DNA of 40,335 nucleotides from Bryobacterales bacterium (GTDB taxonomy: Bacteria; Acidobacteriota; Terriglobia; Bryobacterales; Bryobacteraceae): assembly GCA_003170295.1 (NCBI GenBank), contig PNAJ01000142.1:98330-138664 (forward strand), written 5' to 3'. The first letter of the stretch is position 1. The number at the start of each line of letters is the position of its first letter. The translations under genes and the position numbers were made by a program. Shown here one piece after another: positions 8,708 through 17,817 of this stretch. Under the pieces are notes generated by a model, which was given only the letters and a program-made list of their open reading frames with translations, was not told the origin of the DNA and ran no database searches.

Positions 8708-9954
8708 TGGCGCTCCTCATCGCGCTTGCGTCCGTGACCGCGATCGTGGTCATGCTGGTCACGTGTTTGCAGGTGTTGTATCTGGAATCGCTGCGCATCC
8801 GCGCGCGCGAGCTGCCGGCGCTGCAGTTTTTCAAAGAGACGCTGGAGGCAAGGCTCGGAATCGATACGGAACGCGGCTCGCTGGCGTTTTCGCTGGTGAA
8901 ACACATCGGTCTGGCGATCATCGGATGCCTGACGATGGCAATCGCGGTGGTAGCGCAGAACGGTCTCGGCGAGTCCATCGCGATCGCGTGCCTGATCTCC
9001 GGATTCTACACGGTGATTGGAACCTATATCGTTCCGCAACTGTTTTACCGCCGGAGCAGCGGGCATTTTCTCGGGCCGATGATTCCGCTATTTCGCCTGG
9101 CGTTGCTGGCGGTGATGCCGCTTTTATGGGCTTTGGAGTTCCTGCAATCGTTGTTTGAGCTGGGCAACGGGCAGACGCACGAGGAGCCGACGCGGCCGGA
9201 AGAGCACATTGAGGCGCTGATTTCGGCCGGCGAAGAAGAGGGCATCATTGAAAAAGGCGACCGCGAGCTGATCCAATCCGTAGTGGCGTTTGGCGATAAA
9301 ACGGTGCGCGAGGTGATGACTCCCCGCCCGCGCATTGTGGCCATTCGGGAGGACGCATCGCTCGAAGAATTGCGCCACCTTGTGATCCACGAACAGTTCT
9401 CGCGGATTCCGGCGTACGACGGATCGATCGATCAGATCACCGGATTTGTGCACGTCCGCGATCTGTTCGAGCTCAACGACGAACAGCGCGCCGGACGCAA
9501 GGTGCGCGACATCATGCGCCCGATTCGCGCGGTGCCGGAGTCGAAGCCGGTGAACGATCTGATGCGGGAAATGCAGGAAGAGGGAGCGCATATGGTGGTG
9601 GTCGTCGATGAGTACGGCGCGACCGCGGGCATCGTCACCATGGAGGACATGGTGGAGGAGATCGTGGGCGAGATTCACGACGAACACGAGCCCGAACGCG
9701 ACTTCCGCCGCGATCCCGACGGCAGTTACGTCGTCAGCGGCAGCTTCGATCTGGGCCGTTTGCGTGAGCTGCTCGATTTTCATCCGCAGGACGATACCGA
9801 GTCGACCACAGTGGGCGGCTTGATTACGGAATGGCTGGGTCATGTGCCCGAGGTGGGCGAAGAGACGGAGCGCGAAGGCATCGCGATCAAAGTATTGGCG
9901 GCGAACCATCTGCGCGTGGATCAGGTGCGAGTCGCGAAAGCGGCTGTGAAATGA
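8704..9954 (+). CDS. CorC/HlyC-type membrane protein with CNNM domain and CBS pair
   Basis: A 416-residue inner-membrane protein. The N-terminal CNNM/DUF21-like region has about four hydrophobic helices (residues 2-25, 65-85, 90-110 and 120-140). A pair of CBS domains follows, beginning around [14 protein letters not shown] and ending near [14 protein letters not shown]. The C-terminal CorC/HlyC domain carries [14 protein letters not shown] and [11 protein letters not shown]. Family members are linked to magnesium/cobalt efflux or Mg homeostasis. The gene overlaps ybeY by 4 bp and is 10 bp before era. A second ATG at 8707 is equally possible as start. The transport role is inferred from the family. 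Confidence 0.92.
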   Translation: MMALLIALASVTAIVVMLVTCLQVLYLESLRIRARELPALQFFKETLEARLGIDTERGSLAFSLVKHIGLAIIGCLTMAIAVVAQNGLGESIAIACLISGFYTVIGTYIVPQLFYRRSSGHFLGPMIPLFRLALLAVMPLLWALEFLQSLFELGNGQTHEEPTRPEEHIEALISAGEEEGIIEKGDRELIQSVVAFGDKTVREVMTPRPRIVAIREDASLEELRHLVIHEQFSRIPAYDGSIDQITGFVHVRDLFELNDEQRAGRKVRDIMRPIRAVPESKPVNDLMREMQEEGAHMVVVVDEYGATAGIVTMEDMVEEIVGEIHDEHEPERDFRRDPDGSYVVSGSFDLGRLRELLDFHPQDDTESTTVGGLITEWLGHVPEVGEETEREGIAIKVLAANHLRVDQVRVAKAAVK

Positions 9955-9964
9955 AGAGAGACAA

Positions 9965-10855
9965 GTGAAGAGCGGATTCGTATCGATATTGGGGCGTCCC
10001 AATGCGGGGAAGTCGACACTATTGAATGCGCTGTTGGGGCAGAAGCTGGCCATCGTGACGGCGAAGCCGCAGACGACGCGGACCTCGATTCAGGGCGTGT
10101 TGACGGCAGACGATTATCAGATTGTATTCGTCGACACGCCGGGGATTCACCGGTCGAATACGCTGATGAACAAGCGCATGATGGACACGGTCCGCGCATC
10201 GGCAGCCGCGGACGTGGTGTTGTTCCTGGTTGATGTTCTCGAACCGTTCAGCGACGAGGACGCGCAGGCAGTAGATCTGGTGAAAAAGATCGAGGCGCCG
10301 GCGATTGCAATTCTCAACAAGGTCGACAAGCTTGCAGATAAGACGAAACTTCTGGCGCTGATCGAACAACTTCGCACGCTGCACGAATTCGCCGAGTTTA
10401 TACCAATTTCGGCGATGAAGGGCACCGGCACGGATACGCTGCTCAAGGAAATCGTGAAGCGCCTCCCGGAGGGCGAGGCGATGTATCCCGAGGATCATCT
10501 TACCGATCAACCGGAGCGCTTTCTCGCCGCGGAAATCCTGCGCGAAAAGATTCTGCATCACACGCAGCAGGAAGTGCCGCACGCAGTGGCGGTGATGATC
10601 GAGACCTGGGTGGAGACGCCGAAGGTTCTGAAAATCGCGGCGACGATTTACGTGGAGAAGGCGGGACAGAAGGCGATCCTGATCGGCGCGGGTGGCGCGG
10701 GGTTAAAAAAAATCGGAACGCTGGCTCGCTACGAGATGGAGAAGACGTTCGGGCGCAAGATTTTTCTACAGACGTTTGTGAAGGTGAAACCGAACTGGCG
10801 GCAGGATCCGGAGTTTCTGGCCGCGATCGACTGGCGCAGCATGTTGGGCCAATAG
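9965..10855 (+). CDS. era: GTPase Era, ribosome assembly factor
   Basis: A 296-residue protein with a GTPase domain followed by a KH domain. G1 GRPNAGKS at residues 10-17, G3 DTPGIH, G4 NKVD and G5 ISAM are all present. The C-terminal KH domain covers roughly residues 200-280. Era binds 16S rRNA and assists 30S assembly. The KH GxxG loop reads GAGG, whereas family members usually carry Lys, Asn or Gln in the variable positions. The start is GTG 9965, with only a weak purine run upstream. It closes the phoH-ybeY-corC-era run. Confidence 0.97.
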   Translation: MKSGFVSILGRPNAGKSTLLNALLGQKLAIVTAKPQTTRTSIQGVLTADDYQIVFVDTPGIHRSNTLMNKRMMDTVRASAAADVVLFLVDVLEPFSDEDAQAVDLVKKIEAPAIAILNKVDKLADKTKLLALIEQLRTLHEFAEFIPISAMKGTGTDTLLKEIVKRLPEGEAMYPEDHLTDQPERFLAAEILREKILHHTQQEVPHAVAVMIETWVETPKVLKIAATIYVEKAGQKAILIGAGGAGLKKIGTLARYEMEKTFGRKIFLQTFVKVKPNWRQDPEFLAAIDWRSMLGQ

Positions 10856-10874
10856 GTGTGGCAGGATTATATAT

Positions 10875-11192
10875 ATGACGCGTGTCCTCTCAATTATTCT
10901 GGCGGCTTTGCTCATGGTTCCCATCATGGTTGCGCAGACCCCGGCACCGGCGCCGGCGCCAGTGAAGCACACCGAGGACGATCGGATTTACGACGAGGTT
11001 CGCCGCAAGCTGGCCAATGACGTGGACGTCAAAGGCGCGGGTTTCGATGTCGCGGTAAAAAACGGCTTGGTAACGCTCAGCGGGAAAGTCCACACGGAGC
11101 GCGGCAAGGAAAAAGCCGAAAAAATCACCAAGAAGATCAAGGGCGTGACCAGCGTCCAGAACAACCTGGTGGTGATGGAAAGCGAGAAATGA
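10875..11192 (+). CDS. Secreted BON-domain protein
   Basis: A 105-residue protein. A signal peptide covers about residues 1-20 (MTRVLSIILAALLMVPIMVA). A Pro-Ala linker (TPAPAPAPAP) follows, then a single BON domain: DDRIYDEVRRKLANDVDVKGAGFDVAVKNGLVTLSGKV, ending GVTSVQNNLVV. BON domains bind membranes or partner proteins at the cell surface or in the periplasm. AGGA lies 8 nt before ATG 10875. It is 19 bp downstream of era and may be read through from that run. Its stop is 16 bp from the stop of the convergent purH gene. Confidence 0.85.
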   Translation: MTRVLSIILAALLMVPIMVAQTPAPAPAPVKHTEDDRIYDEVRRKLANDVDVKGAGFDVAVKNGLVTLSGKVHTERGKEKAEKITKKIKGVTSVQNNLVVMESEK

Positions 11193-11208
11193 TTAGTGCC
11201 GGACGGTT

Positions 11209-12744
11209 CTAATGCCGAAAATGGCGAACTCCGGTAAATACCATCGCCAAGCCTAATCTGTCCGCGGCGGCGATGACATCGGCGTCCTTCACCGATCCTC
11301 CCGGTTGAATCACCGCGGTAATGCCGAGTTTCGCGGCTTCCTCAACACCGTCGGGGAAGGGGAAGAATGCGTCGGAGGCCAGCACGGTTCCCTTGAGCGG
11401 CAGCACCGCTTTCATGGCGCCGACCTTCACCGAATCGACGCGGCTCATCTGTCCGGCGCCCACGCTGACCGATTGTCCGGCGCGCGCATAGACGATCGCG
11501 TTCGACTTCACGTGCTTCGAGACTTTCCATCCGAACTCGAGCGCGGCCCATTCTTCGTCGCTCGGCGCACGCTTCGTTTTTACCTGCGCTTCGGAGCGAA
11601 CGAGGTGATGAACGTCGGGCGTCTGGACGAGGTAGCCACCGGTGATCGATTTCACGACCGGTTCCAAGGCCGACCGCATTACGCGCAACAGACGCAGATT
11701 TTTCTTGGTGTTGAGAATCTTAAGTGCGTCTTCGGAATAGCCCGGCGCCGCGATCGCTTCAATGAAAGTCTTCGCAATCTCTTCCGCTGTTTCTCTATCC
11801 AGTTCTCGATTGAACGCCAGCACGCCGCCGAACGCAGATATGGGGTCGGCTTCGAACGCACGACGATAGCTTTCGGAGAGCGTCGTGGCTTCGGCGCAAC
11901 CGCACGGATTCGTATGTTTGATAATCGCCGAAGCGGGCGCGTCGAATTCGCCGATCAACTGCCAGGCGGCGTCGAGATCCACCAAATTGTTGTAAGAAAG
12001 TTCCTTGCCGTGCAGTTGCTCGGCTCCGGCGATCCCAGTCTTGCCGTTCGCATAAAGCGCGGCCGCTTGATGAGGATTTTCGCCATACCGGAGCGCAATC
12101 GTGCGCGGCGCGCGAATGTCGAGCATCGCGCGCAAGGGCTCATTCGCCGGCGGAATTTCGGCGAGGCGCAGGGAAACAGCCCGATCATATGCGGCGGTGG
12201 TCGCAAAGGCCTTCTTCGCGAGATTCCAGTGTGTTTCAGGCGAGAGCGAACCGTCAGTCGCGCGCAGTTCCTCGATCAGCGACGGGTAATCGGAGGAAGC
12301 TGTGACTACTGCGACATCTTGATAATTCTTCGCGGCCGCGCGAATCATCGTGGGGCCTCCAATATCGATATTTTCGATTAACTCGGCGAGGGGCGCATCC
12401 GGGTCCGCGGCAATTTTCTCGAACTCGTAGAGGTTCACGCAAACGAGATCGATTTTCGGGATGCCGTGAGCTTTAATCGCGCTCATATGCTCGGGTCTGG
12501 ACCGCATCGCGAGAATCCCTCCGGCAATGCGCGGATGAATAGTCTTCACGCGGCCGTCGAGCATCTCGGGAAATTCAGTGACGCTCGCGACCTCGCGGAG
12601 AGGCGCGATGCCGGCGTCTTTCAAAATGCGATAGGTTCCGCCGGTGGAAACGATCTCGACACCCAGCGACGTGAGGGCGCGGGCGAAATCGACGATACCA
12701 GTCTTGTCAGTCACGCTCAAGAGCGCGCGTTCGATGCGAGGCAT
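11209..12744 (-). CDS. purH: Bifunctional AICAR formyltransferase / IMP cyclohydrolase
   Basis: Catalyses the last two steps of IMP synthesis in the cytoplasm. It has 511 residues, as expected. The N-terminal MGS-like cyclohydrolase domain starts ALLSVTDKTGIVDFA and contains VSTGGTYRIL and NIDIGGPTMIRAAAKN. The transformylase domain has RYGENPHQ at 219-226 and the catalytic KHTNPCG with Lys276-His277. The start lies 12 nt after the stop of the KDPG-aldolase-type gene at 12757, so the two form a likely operon although their pathways differ. No purine riboswitch is expected, since the spacing is so short. Confidence 0.97.
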   Translation of the reverse strand: MPRIERALLSVTDKTGIVDFARALTSLGVEIVSTGGTYRILKDAGIAPLREVASVTEFPEMLDGRVKTIHPRIAGGILAMRSRPEHMSAIKAHGIPKIDLVCVNLYEFEKIAADPDAPLAELIENIDIGGPTMIRAAAKNYQDVAVVTASSDYPSLIEELRATDGSLSPETHWNLAKKAFATTAAYDRAVSLRLAEIPPANEPLRAMLDIRAPRTIALRYGENPHQAAALYANGKTGIAGAEQLHGKELSYNNLVDLDAAWQLIGEFDAPASAIIKHTNPCGCAEATTLSESYRRAFEADPISAFGGVLAFNRELDRETAEEIAKTFIEAIAAPGYSEDALKILNTKKNLRLLRVMRSALEPVVKSITGGYLVQTPDVHHLVRSEAQVKTKRAPSDEEWAALEFGWKVSKHVKSNAIVYARAGQSVSVGAGQMSRVDSVKVGAMKAVLPLKGTVLASDAFFPFPDGVEEAAKLGITAVIQPGGSVKDADVIAAADRLGLAMVFTGVRHFRH

Positions 12745-12756
12745 TTTTGGCTTTCT

Positions 12757-13407
12757 TTAATTCCCGCGAGCTTTGGCAACTTCCGCCAGGAACTTCCGGG
12801 CGCGTTCTTCAAACACTTCGTAACGGCCCTCGCTGATTGTCTTGGCGTCGATCAATTCCGCGCCGACGGCAACCGCGGCCGCGCCCGCTCTTAGAAAATC
12901 CGCCGTGGTTTCGAGGCTCACGCCGCCAGTCGGCACCATTTCGATATGCGGCAGCGGAGCTTTCAGGGCTTTAATATATTTCGCTCCACCGAGCGCACCG
13001 CACGGGAATACTTTCACGAAATCGGCGCCCGCTTCCCACGCGGTCACGACTTCAGTGGGCGTCAGCGCGCCGGGCATAATAACTTTGGAATAGCGCTTCG
13101 CCATCTCGATGGTTTTCAAGTTGAGTGCGGGCGTCACGAAGAATTGCGCTCCGGCGAGCATGCAGATGCGCGCAGTTTCCGGGTCGAGCACGGTACCTGC
13201 GCCCAGCACCAGTTTGTCGCCGAACGCGTCCGCCAGTTTTTCAAGGGCTTTGATCGCTCCGGGAACGGTCATCGTAATTTCGGCGGCGCGAATGCCTCCG
13301 CGATACACGGCTTCGATGGCGAGTATGGCGCTCTCGGCGCTGGAGGTGCGAACAACGGGGACCACTCCGATATCGAGAATGGAGCGGAGAATGACGTCTC
13401 TATTCAT
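12757..13407 (-). CDS. KDPG/KHG aldolase family protein
   Basis: A 216-residue class I aldolase of the 2-keto-3-deoxy-6-phosphogluconate / 4-hydroxy-2-oxoglutarate aldolase family, splitting such acids to pyruvate plus an aldehyde. Seen: VPVVRTSS at 16-23, Glu43 in AAEITMTVPG, LGAGTVLDPE at 68-77, FFVTPAL at 89-95, and Schiff-base Lys132 in DFVKVFPCGALGG. Spacing of Glu43 and Lys132 matches the family. There is no Shine-Dalgarno sequence; TACACT lies 8 nt upstream on the minus strand, so the mRNA may be leaderless. The gene is divergent from the FAH-family gene with only 26 bp between start codons. Confidence 0.9.
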   Translation of the reverse strand: MNRDVILRSILDIGVVPVVRTSSAESAILAIEAVYRGGIRAAEITMTVPGAIKALEKLADAFGDKLVLGAGTVLDPETARICMLAGAQFFVTPALNLKTIEMAKRYSKVIMPGALTPTEVVTAWEAGADFVKVFPCGALGGAKYIKALKAPLPHIEMVPTGGVSLETTADFLRAGAAAVAVGAELIDAKTISEGRYEVFEERARKFLAEVAKARGN

Positions 13408-13415
13408 TTTCTTTT

Positions 13416-13425
13416 AGTGTACCCT
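13416..13425. promoter_or_regulatory. Two opposed -10-like boxes overlapping by 2 bp
   Basis: For the minus-strand aldolase gene, TACACT covers 13421-13416, 8 nt before its ATG. For the plus-strand FAH-family gene, TACCCT covers 13420-13425, 8 nt before its ATG. If both are used, polymerase could occupy only one at a time. No clear -35 boxes are visible; these would lie inside the opposing coding regions. Confidence 0.35.
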
Positions 13426-13433
13426 CAGAAGTT

Positions 13434-14249
13434 ATGCGACTCGTAACTTTCCGCCACGGAGGCAGTGGTGCCATGGCTGGTGTTCTCGCTGGAAATAGGG
13501 TGACAAGCCTCGGCACGGATATGCTGCGGTTGATTTTTTCTGGAGCAGCGCCCGATGCCGTTGAGGAATCATTCGACCTCTCTTCCGTGACTCTGCTGGC
13601 GCCCATTCCGCGCCCGCCGAAGTTTATCTGCGTCGGGCTGAACTATCGCGACCACGCGATGGAGTCGAATATGGCGATCCCGAAAGTGCCAACAATTTTC
13701 AACAAATTTCCGAACGTCGTAATTGGGCCGGGCGAGAGTATCGTACTGCCACGCGAATCGACGCAGCCGGATTACGAGGCTGAGTTTGCGGTAGTGATCG
13801 GACCCGGAGGCCGGCGCATTCCCGCGTCCAAGGCGATGGATCACGTATTTGGGTACACCATCGTCAACGATGTGAGCGCGCGCGATCTGCAAATGGCGAC
13901 GACGCAATGGCTGATGGGCAAAACCTGCGACACGTTCGCGCCGATGGGTCCGGCCATCGTGACGAAGGATGAGATCGCCGATCCGCACGCGCTCGATATT
14001 TCTCTTGAAATCGGAGGAGAGATCCTGCAGAAGTCGAATACGCGTGAGTTGATTTTCAAGATTCCGGAATTGATCGAGTTTATCTCCAGTGTGGTGACGC
14101 TGGAACCTGGGGATATCATTTCTACGGGCACCCCATCGGGCGTGGGCTTCGCGCGCAAGCCTCCGCGCTATTTGAAAGATGGCGACGAGTGCATCGTGCG
14201 CATTCAAGGTTTGGGCGAGTTGCGAAATCCCGTGATTGCGGAACGGTGA
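13434..14249 (+). CDS. Fumarylacetoacetate hydrolase (FAH) family protein
   Basis: A 271-residue protein. The short N-terminal domain is followed by the FAH catalytic domain: ICVGLNYRDHAMES at 65-78, metal ligands Glu115 and Glu117 in DYEAEFAVVIG, and Asp146 in IVNDVSARD. Next come KTCDTFAPMGP at 163-173 and STGTPSGVGFARKPP near the C-terminus. The family cleaves C-C bonds of 2-oxo acids (fumarylpyruvate, acylpyruvates) or dehydrates/decarboxylates related compounds. With the KDPG-type aldolase next door, a role in sugar-acid or aromatic catabolism is plausible, but the substrate is unknown. There is no Shine-Dalgarno site; TACCCT lies 8 nt before the ATG. Confidence 0.9.
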   Translation: MRLVTFRHGGSGAMAGVLAGNRVTSLGTDMLRLIFSGAAPDAVEESFDLSSVTLLAPIPRPPKFICVGLNYRDHAMESNMAIPKVPTIFNKFPNVVIGPGESIVLPRESTQPDYEAEFAVVIGPGGRRIPASKAMDHVFGYTIVNDVSARDLQMATTQWLMGKTCDTFAPMGPAIVTKDEIADPHALDISLEIGGEILQKSNTRELIFKIPELIEFISSVVTLEPGDIISTGTPSGVGFARKPPRYLKDGDECIVRIQGLGELRNPVIAER

Positions 14250-14275
14250 TCCGGTCGGCGAAAACTCTGACGGCG

Positions 14276-14281
14276 TATACT
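14276..14281 (+). promoter_or_regulatory. -10 box (TATACT) upstream of the winged-helix membrane protein
   Basis: The 10-mer GGCGTATACT is identical to the one before the DUF433 gene (849-858). The expected transcript start is about 14288, about 22 nt before ATG 14310. Confidence 0.4.
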
Positions 14282-14309
14282 TTTGAGAAGAGCCGACAGA
14301 GTGGGTCGT

Positions 14310-15584
14310 ATGCCTCGCAGTCTGGAAATCACTGAAACGCACCGGGCGTTGATAGCGCGGTTAGTCGCGAGCCACTACCTCAACAAGTCGGTCCGCCGTC
14401 AGGAACTCCTGCTGTACTTGACGGAACGCGTCCTCGAGCATGAAGTGGACGAGATCCATGAGCAAGAAGTCGGGTCCAGGGTTTTTGGACGCTCCACCAA
14501 CTACGACACCGCGACTGACAATATCGTTCGGGTTCACGCGTCGATGCTTCGCAAACGCCTGGAGCAATATTTTTCTCAAGAAGGCGCCAGCGAGCCGGTC
14601 ATTCTGGAACTCCCCAAGGGGAACTACGCGCCGATTTTTTATAAACGCCGCGAGACGGAGCCCGTCACTCCTATCTTCTTGGAGCCGCCTCTCCTCACCG
14701 GGCAGCCGCGGCGATGGGCGGTTCCGGTGCTGGCCGTTTTGCTCACTGTCTCCGCCTGCTCCACGGTGTGGCTTTTGTGGAGGAGGCCCGCCAATGTGAC
14801 GCATCAGACACGGCCCACTGTCGATCTGTTCTGGTCACAGGTATTTCGCCCCGATCGCCCAGTCGACATTGTCCTCGACGATGCGGCCGTCGGTCTTTAT
14901 CAGGATCTCACCGGCCGCTCGTTGACTCTCTCGGAATATTTCGATCGCGATTACCTGCGGCGTCTACCCGGCACGGCCGCGGCCGCGAGCATCGATGAAC
15001 GGCTCGCCTCTTCCATCGTCTTGCGCCGCCACACCAGCTATTCCAGCGTCAGCTTTCTCTGGAAGCTTGCGGAATCCGCGCCTCCCGATTATCGCCGCGC
15101 CACGCTTCACTTTGCGCGCGAATATTCTTTTCGCGATCTGAAAGCCAATAACGCGCTCCTAGTGGGAAACAGCCGGACCAACCTCTGGATCGAGCCCTTT
15201 GAGCAAAAGCTTGGATTGCGATGGGAGTACGATTCCAATGCGGAGGTGTTCGTTCCCAAAGACATCTGGAACTCCGGTAAATTAATTTCCCCCACTCCTG
15301 TTTCTGCCAACTCGATCGAGCCTCACGAAGGTTATTTCGGAGTGGCCCTGGTTCCAAACCTCACCGGTACCGGAACGGTATTAATGGTTTCCGGCACCGG
15401 CGGGAGCGCCATGAATGCCGGTATGGATTTTCTCTCGAATGAAGCGTCTGTTTTGGAGCTTCGCCATCGGCTGCCGGGCGGCGCGAAGGAATTTCCAAAG
15501 TTCGAGGCGCTTATCAAAGTCACGGGCCGCTCGAAACTTCCGAAAGACGCCGTCATCGTTATTTGCCGCGAGCTGCGCGGGTAG
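14310..15584 (+). CDS. Winged-helix-like, single-pass membrane protein (putative transmembrane regulator)
   Basis: A 424-residue protein from ATG 14310; the frame is open to a TTG at 14283, which would lie inside the promoter region. Residues 15-110 form a helical, basic domain ending with VRVHASMLRKRLEQYFSQ and ELPKGNYAPIF, the pattern of a CadC-like winged helix whose wing reads LPKGxYxPxF. One membrane helix spans about 136-157. The remaining ~265 residues would be outside the cytoplasm and contain LLVGNSRTN at about 282-290 and the Gly-rich LMVSGTGGSAMNAG near residue 365. Such cytoplasmic-DNA-binding/periplasmic-sensor proteins are numerous in Acidobacteria. The target and signal are unknown. 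Its 3' end overlaps xerC by 26 bp. Confidence 0.7.
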   Translation: MPRSLEITETHRALIARLVASHYLNKSVRRQELLLYLTERVLEHEVDEIHEQEVGSRVFGRSTNYDTATDNIVRVHASMLRKRLEQYFSQEGASEPVILELPKGNYAPIFYKRRETEPVTPIFLEPPLLTGQPRRWAVPVLAVLLTVSACSTVWLLWRRPANVTHQTRPTVDLFWSQVFRPDRPVDIVLDDAAVGLYQDLTGRSLTLSEYFDRDYLRRLPGTAAAASIDERLASSIVLRRHTSYSSVSFLWKLAESAPPDYRRATLHFAREYSFRDLKANNALLVGNSRTNLWIEPFEQKLGLRWEYDSNAEVFVPKDIWNSGKLISPTPVSANSIEPHEGYFGVALVPNLTGTGTVLMVSGTGGSAMNAGMDFLSNEASVLELRHRLPGGAKEFPKFEALIKVTGRSKLPKDAVIVICRELRG

Positions 15585-16482
15585 CGTTTTTTTTGGCTTT
15601 AGGGTGCGCCCGGTCGTAGACGGCCATCAGGTCCGTGAGCGATACTTGGGTGTATTTTTGCGTGGTCGAGAGGCGGGCATGTCCCAATAATTCCTGAATC
15701 GCGCGTAGATCCGCGCCGTCGGCTAACAGGTGCGTCGCGTACGCATGACGGAGGCTGTGCGGGTGAAGGGAAGAATCGCCGGTCAGTAACCCCGCGTACA
15801 GTTTCACGATGCCTCGGGCTCCCCGGTCCGTGAGGCGCGCGCCGTGGTGGTTCAAGAAGAGCGCCTGTTCGGCCGACGCGCGGACCGCCAGATATCTCTC
15901 AAGCGCAATTGCCGCCTTGGAGCCGTAAGGAGTCTGCCGTTCCTTGCGGCCTTTGCCTCTTACCAGGATCCACCGCTCCGTCGTATCGAAATCCTTGAGG
16001 TCGAGGCCAACCAGTTCGCTGATCCGAAGGCCGCAGCCGTAGAGCAGCTCGAACAGCAGCAGATCGCGTTCCGGATGAGGACGGTCGAGCGTATCGGCGG
16101 CTACTCCTTCAACCAGAATATTCGTCTGCTCCGCCGTGGGCACCGACGGCACGCGTTTCGCGCCCTTCGGCGTACGCACCAGCCTGGCTGCGTTGGTCGC
16201 GACGGTCCCTTCGCGGAGAAGAAACTTGAATAACGATCGCACCGCCGCGAGCTTCCTACGGATCGAGATGGCGTCCAGGCCGCGTTGATACAGACCGCCT
16301 AGCCACTCGCGCAATTGCAGGGAATCGATGCGCGAAGGCGGCGGAGGGTCCGTGCCGGGAGGCGAGAAATAGTCGGCGAATTGAAAGAGATCGGTGGCGT
16401 AGTTGCGCAGCGTATGCGGAGAAGCGTTCGCTTGGCGCAAACTGTCGAGGTATCGATCGATGGCTCGCCGAAGTTCAGACAT
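15559..16482 (-). CDS. xerC: Tyrosine recombinase XerC-like
   Basis: 307 residues from ATG 16482, matching XerC length. The N-terminal SAM-like core-binding domain (residues 1-90, SPHTLRNYATDLFQF) is followed by the catalytic domain. All six active-site residues are present: Arg153 in GLRISEL, Lys177 in RGKGRKER, His242 and Arg245 in HSLRH, His268 in LGHARLSTTQ, and nucleophile Tyr277. The frame stays open upstream to 16710, but that extension lies inside trmFO and reads as low-complexity. ATG 16482 overlaps the trmFO stop by 8 nt, and ATG 16500 is an alternative. The trmFO-xerC order also occurs in Bacillus, which argues for the chromosomal dimer-resolution recombinase and against a phage integrase. 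Confidence 0.92.
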   Translation of the reverse strand: MSELRRAIDRYLDSLRQANASPHTLRNYATDLFQFADYFSPPGTDPPPPSRIDSLQLREWLGGLYQRGLDAISIRRKLAAVRSLFKFLLREGTVATNAARLVRTPKGAKRVPSVPTAEQTNILVEGVAADTLDRPHPERDLLLFELLYGCGLRISELVGLDLKDFDTTERWILVRGKGRKERQTPYGSKAAIALERYLAVRASAEQALFLNHHGARLTDRGARGIVKLYAGLLTGDSSLHPHSLRHAYATHLLADGADLRAIQELLGHARLSTTQKYTQVSLTDLMAVYDRAHPKAKKNATRAARGK

Positions 16483-17785
16483 AAGCGAGTAAGTGCTCAT
16501 CGAGCGCGGCTCGGGCGCGGCGGCAGACTTCTGACTGGCGCAGTTTGCGATCCTTCGGCGGATGTTCGAGCTTCGGCAAGAGATCGAAAGTGATGTTCGC
16601 GGGCTGATAATTCGTCGGGTCCGCTCCTGAGACGTAGGCGCAAAGCGAGCCCAACGCGGTCTCACGAGGAAAAGCGCGAGGAGTCTCAACGCAAGCAGAG
16701 ATGCCTGCAATCAGGCCGGTCGCGATGGCTTCGACATAACCTTCCACGCCGGAGATTTGTCCGGCGAAGAAAATATTCGGGAGAGAGCGCAGCCGCAGTG
16801 TTCCATCGAGCAGCGCCGGCGCATTGATGTAAGTATTGCGATGAACCTGGCCATACCGCAGGAACTCGGCGTTTTGCAAGCCCGGAATCATTCGGAGCAC
16901 GCGGGCCTGATCGCCGAAGCGCATGTGGTTTTGAAAGCCGACCAGGTTCCAGCTTCCCGCGCGCGCGTTTTCCTGGCGCAGTTGAACCACGGCCCAGGGC
17001 CGCCGGCCGGTGCGAGGGTCGGTGAGGCCCATCGGTTTCATTGGACCGAACCGCAAAGTATCGCGTCCGCGGCGCGCTATTTCTTCGATGGGCAAACACG
17101 CCTCGAAATATTTGGCGTTGTCTTGCTCAATGTGCGCGGGCACGCTGGATGCTCCCAGCAGTGCATCGAGAAAAGCCTCATACTCATCGCGATCGAAGGG
17201 GCAATTCAGATAATCGTCGGTGCCGTCGAGCGATTTTCCGTAGCGCGAAGCGCGGAACGCAACCGTTGTGTCGATCGATTCCGAGTCGACGATGGGGCTG
17301 ATGCTGTCGTAAAAAAACAATCTTTCCGATCCCGTAACGCGGGCGATTTCGGAGGCGAGTGCGTCGGAAGTAAGCGGACCGCTGGCGATGATCCAAGTAC
17401 GGTCGGCGCTCAGCGACACGATCTCTTCGTGGCGCACTTCGATGCCTGACTCGCTCTCAATGGTGCGAGTGACTTCAGTGGCGAAAATCTCACGATCGAC
17501 GGTTAAAGCGTGCCCGGCGGGGACGCGGTTACGATCTGCGATGTCGAGCAGCAGCGATCCGAGCCTCCGCAGCTCGTCTTTTAACAACCGGGGCGCGCTG
17601 TTGTCCTGCTCCGTCTTCAGCGAATTGCTGCATACTAGTTCGGCGAGCCATCGAGTCTTGTGCGCCGGTGTTTGCCTTTCCGGCCGCATTTCATAAAGGA
17701 TCGCTCTTCCGCCGGCGCGCGCGACTTGCCATGCCGCCTCGCACCCGGCGAGACCCCCGCCGATAATGTGAACCTCTTTCGTCAT
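16475..17785 (-). CDS. trmFO: Methylenetetrahydrofolate-tRNA-(uracil-5-)-methyltransferase TrmFO
   Basis: A 436-residue FAD- and folate-dependent enzyme that methylates U54 in the T loop of tRNA. The N-terminal dinucleotide motif IIGGGLAGCEAAWQ (residues 7-20) binds FAD. The catalytic cysteines appear as Cys52 in ELVCSNSLKTE and Cys230 in FEACLPIEEIA. GLTDPRTGRRPWAVVQLRQ and GQISGVEGYVEA are further family blocks. The stop overlaps the start of xerC, indicating coupling. The gap to the divergent oxidoreductase gene is 32 bp. Confidence 0.96.
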   Translation of the reverse strand: MTKEVHIIGGGLAGCEAAWQVARAGGRAILYEMRPERQTPAHKTRWLAELVCSNSLKTEQDNSAPRLLKDELRRLGSLLLDIADRNRVPAGHALTVDREIFATEVTRTIESESGIEVRHEEIVSLSADRTWIIASGPLTSDALASEIARVTGSERLFFYDSISPIVDSESIDTTVAFRASRYGKSLDGTDDYLNCPFDRDEYEAFLDALLGASSVPAHIEQDNAKYFEACLPIEEIARRGRDTLRFGPMKPMGLTDPRTGRRPWAVVQLRQENARAGSWNLVGFQNHMRFGDQARVLRMIPGLQNAEFLRYGQVHRNTYINAPALLDGTLRLRSLPNIFFAGQISGVEGYVEAIATGLIAGISACVETPRAFPRETALGSLCAYVSGADPTNYQPANITFDLLPKLEHPPKDRKLRQSEVCRRARAALDEHLLAYV

Positions 17786-17802
17786 GTTTATGCAATTCGA
17801 GA

Positions 17803-17808
17803 TATGCT
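17803..17808 (+). promoter_or_regulatory. -10 box upstream of the Gfo/Idh/MocA gene
   Basis: TATGCT is followed by 9 nt and ATG 17818, with no Shine-Dalgarno sequence. A transcript starting about 3 nt before the ATG is expected. Confidence 0.35.
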
Positions 17809-17817
17809 TATTCCATT

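Noticed and set aside
11305..12381. 358-codon plus-strand frame opposite purH
   Set aside because: Shadow frame; composition unlike a real protein, and purH on the other strand is intact.
15559..16482. Tyrosine recombinase as a phage or island integrase next to a tRNA
   Set aside because: It is coupled to trmFO as in conserved chromosomal xerC loci, the nearest tRNA is 10 kb away, and no attachment-site duplication or phage gene was seen.
16483..16710. N-terminal extension of the XerC frame
   Set aside because: Lies inside trmFO, lacks a start signal and makes the protein longer than the family; the start is placed at 16482.
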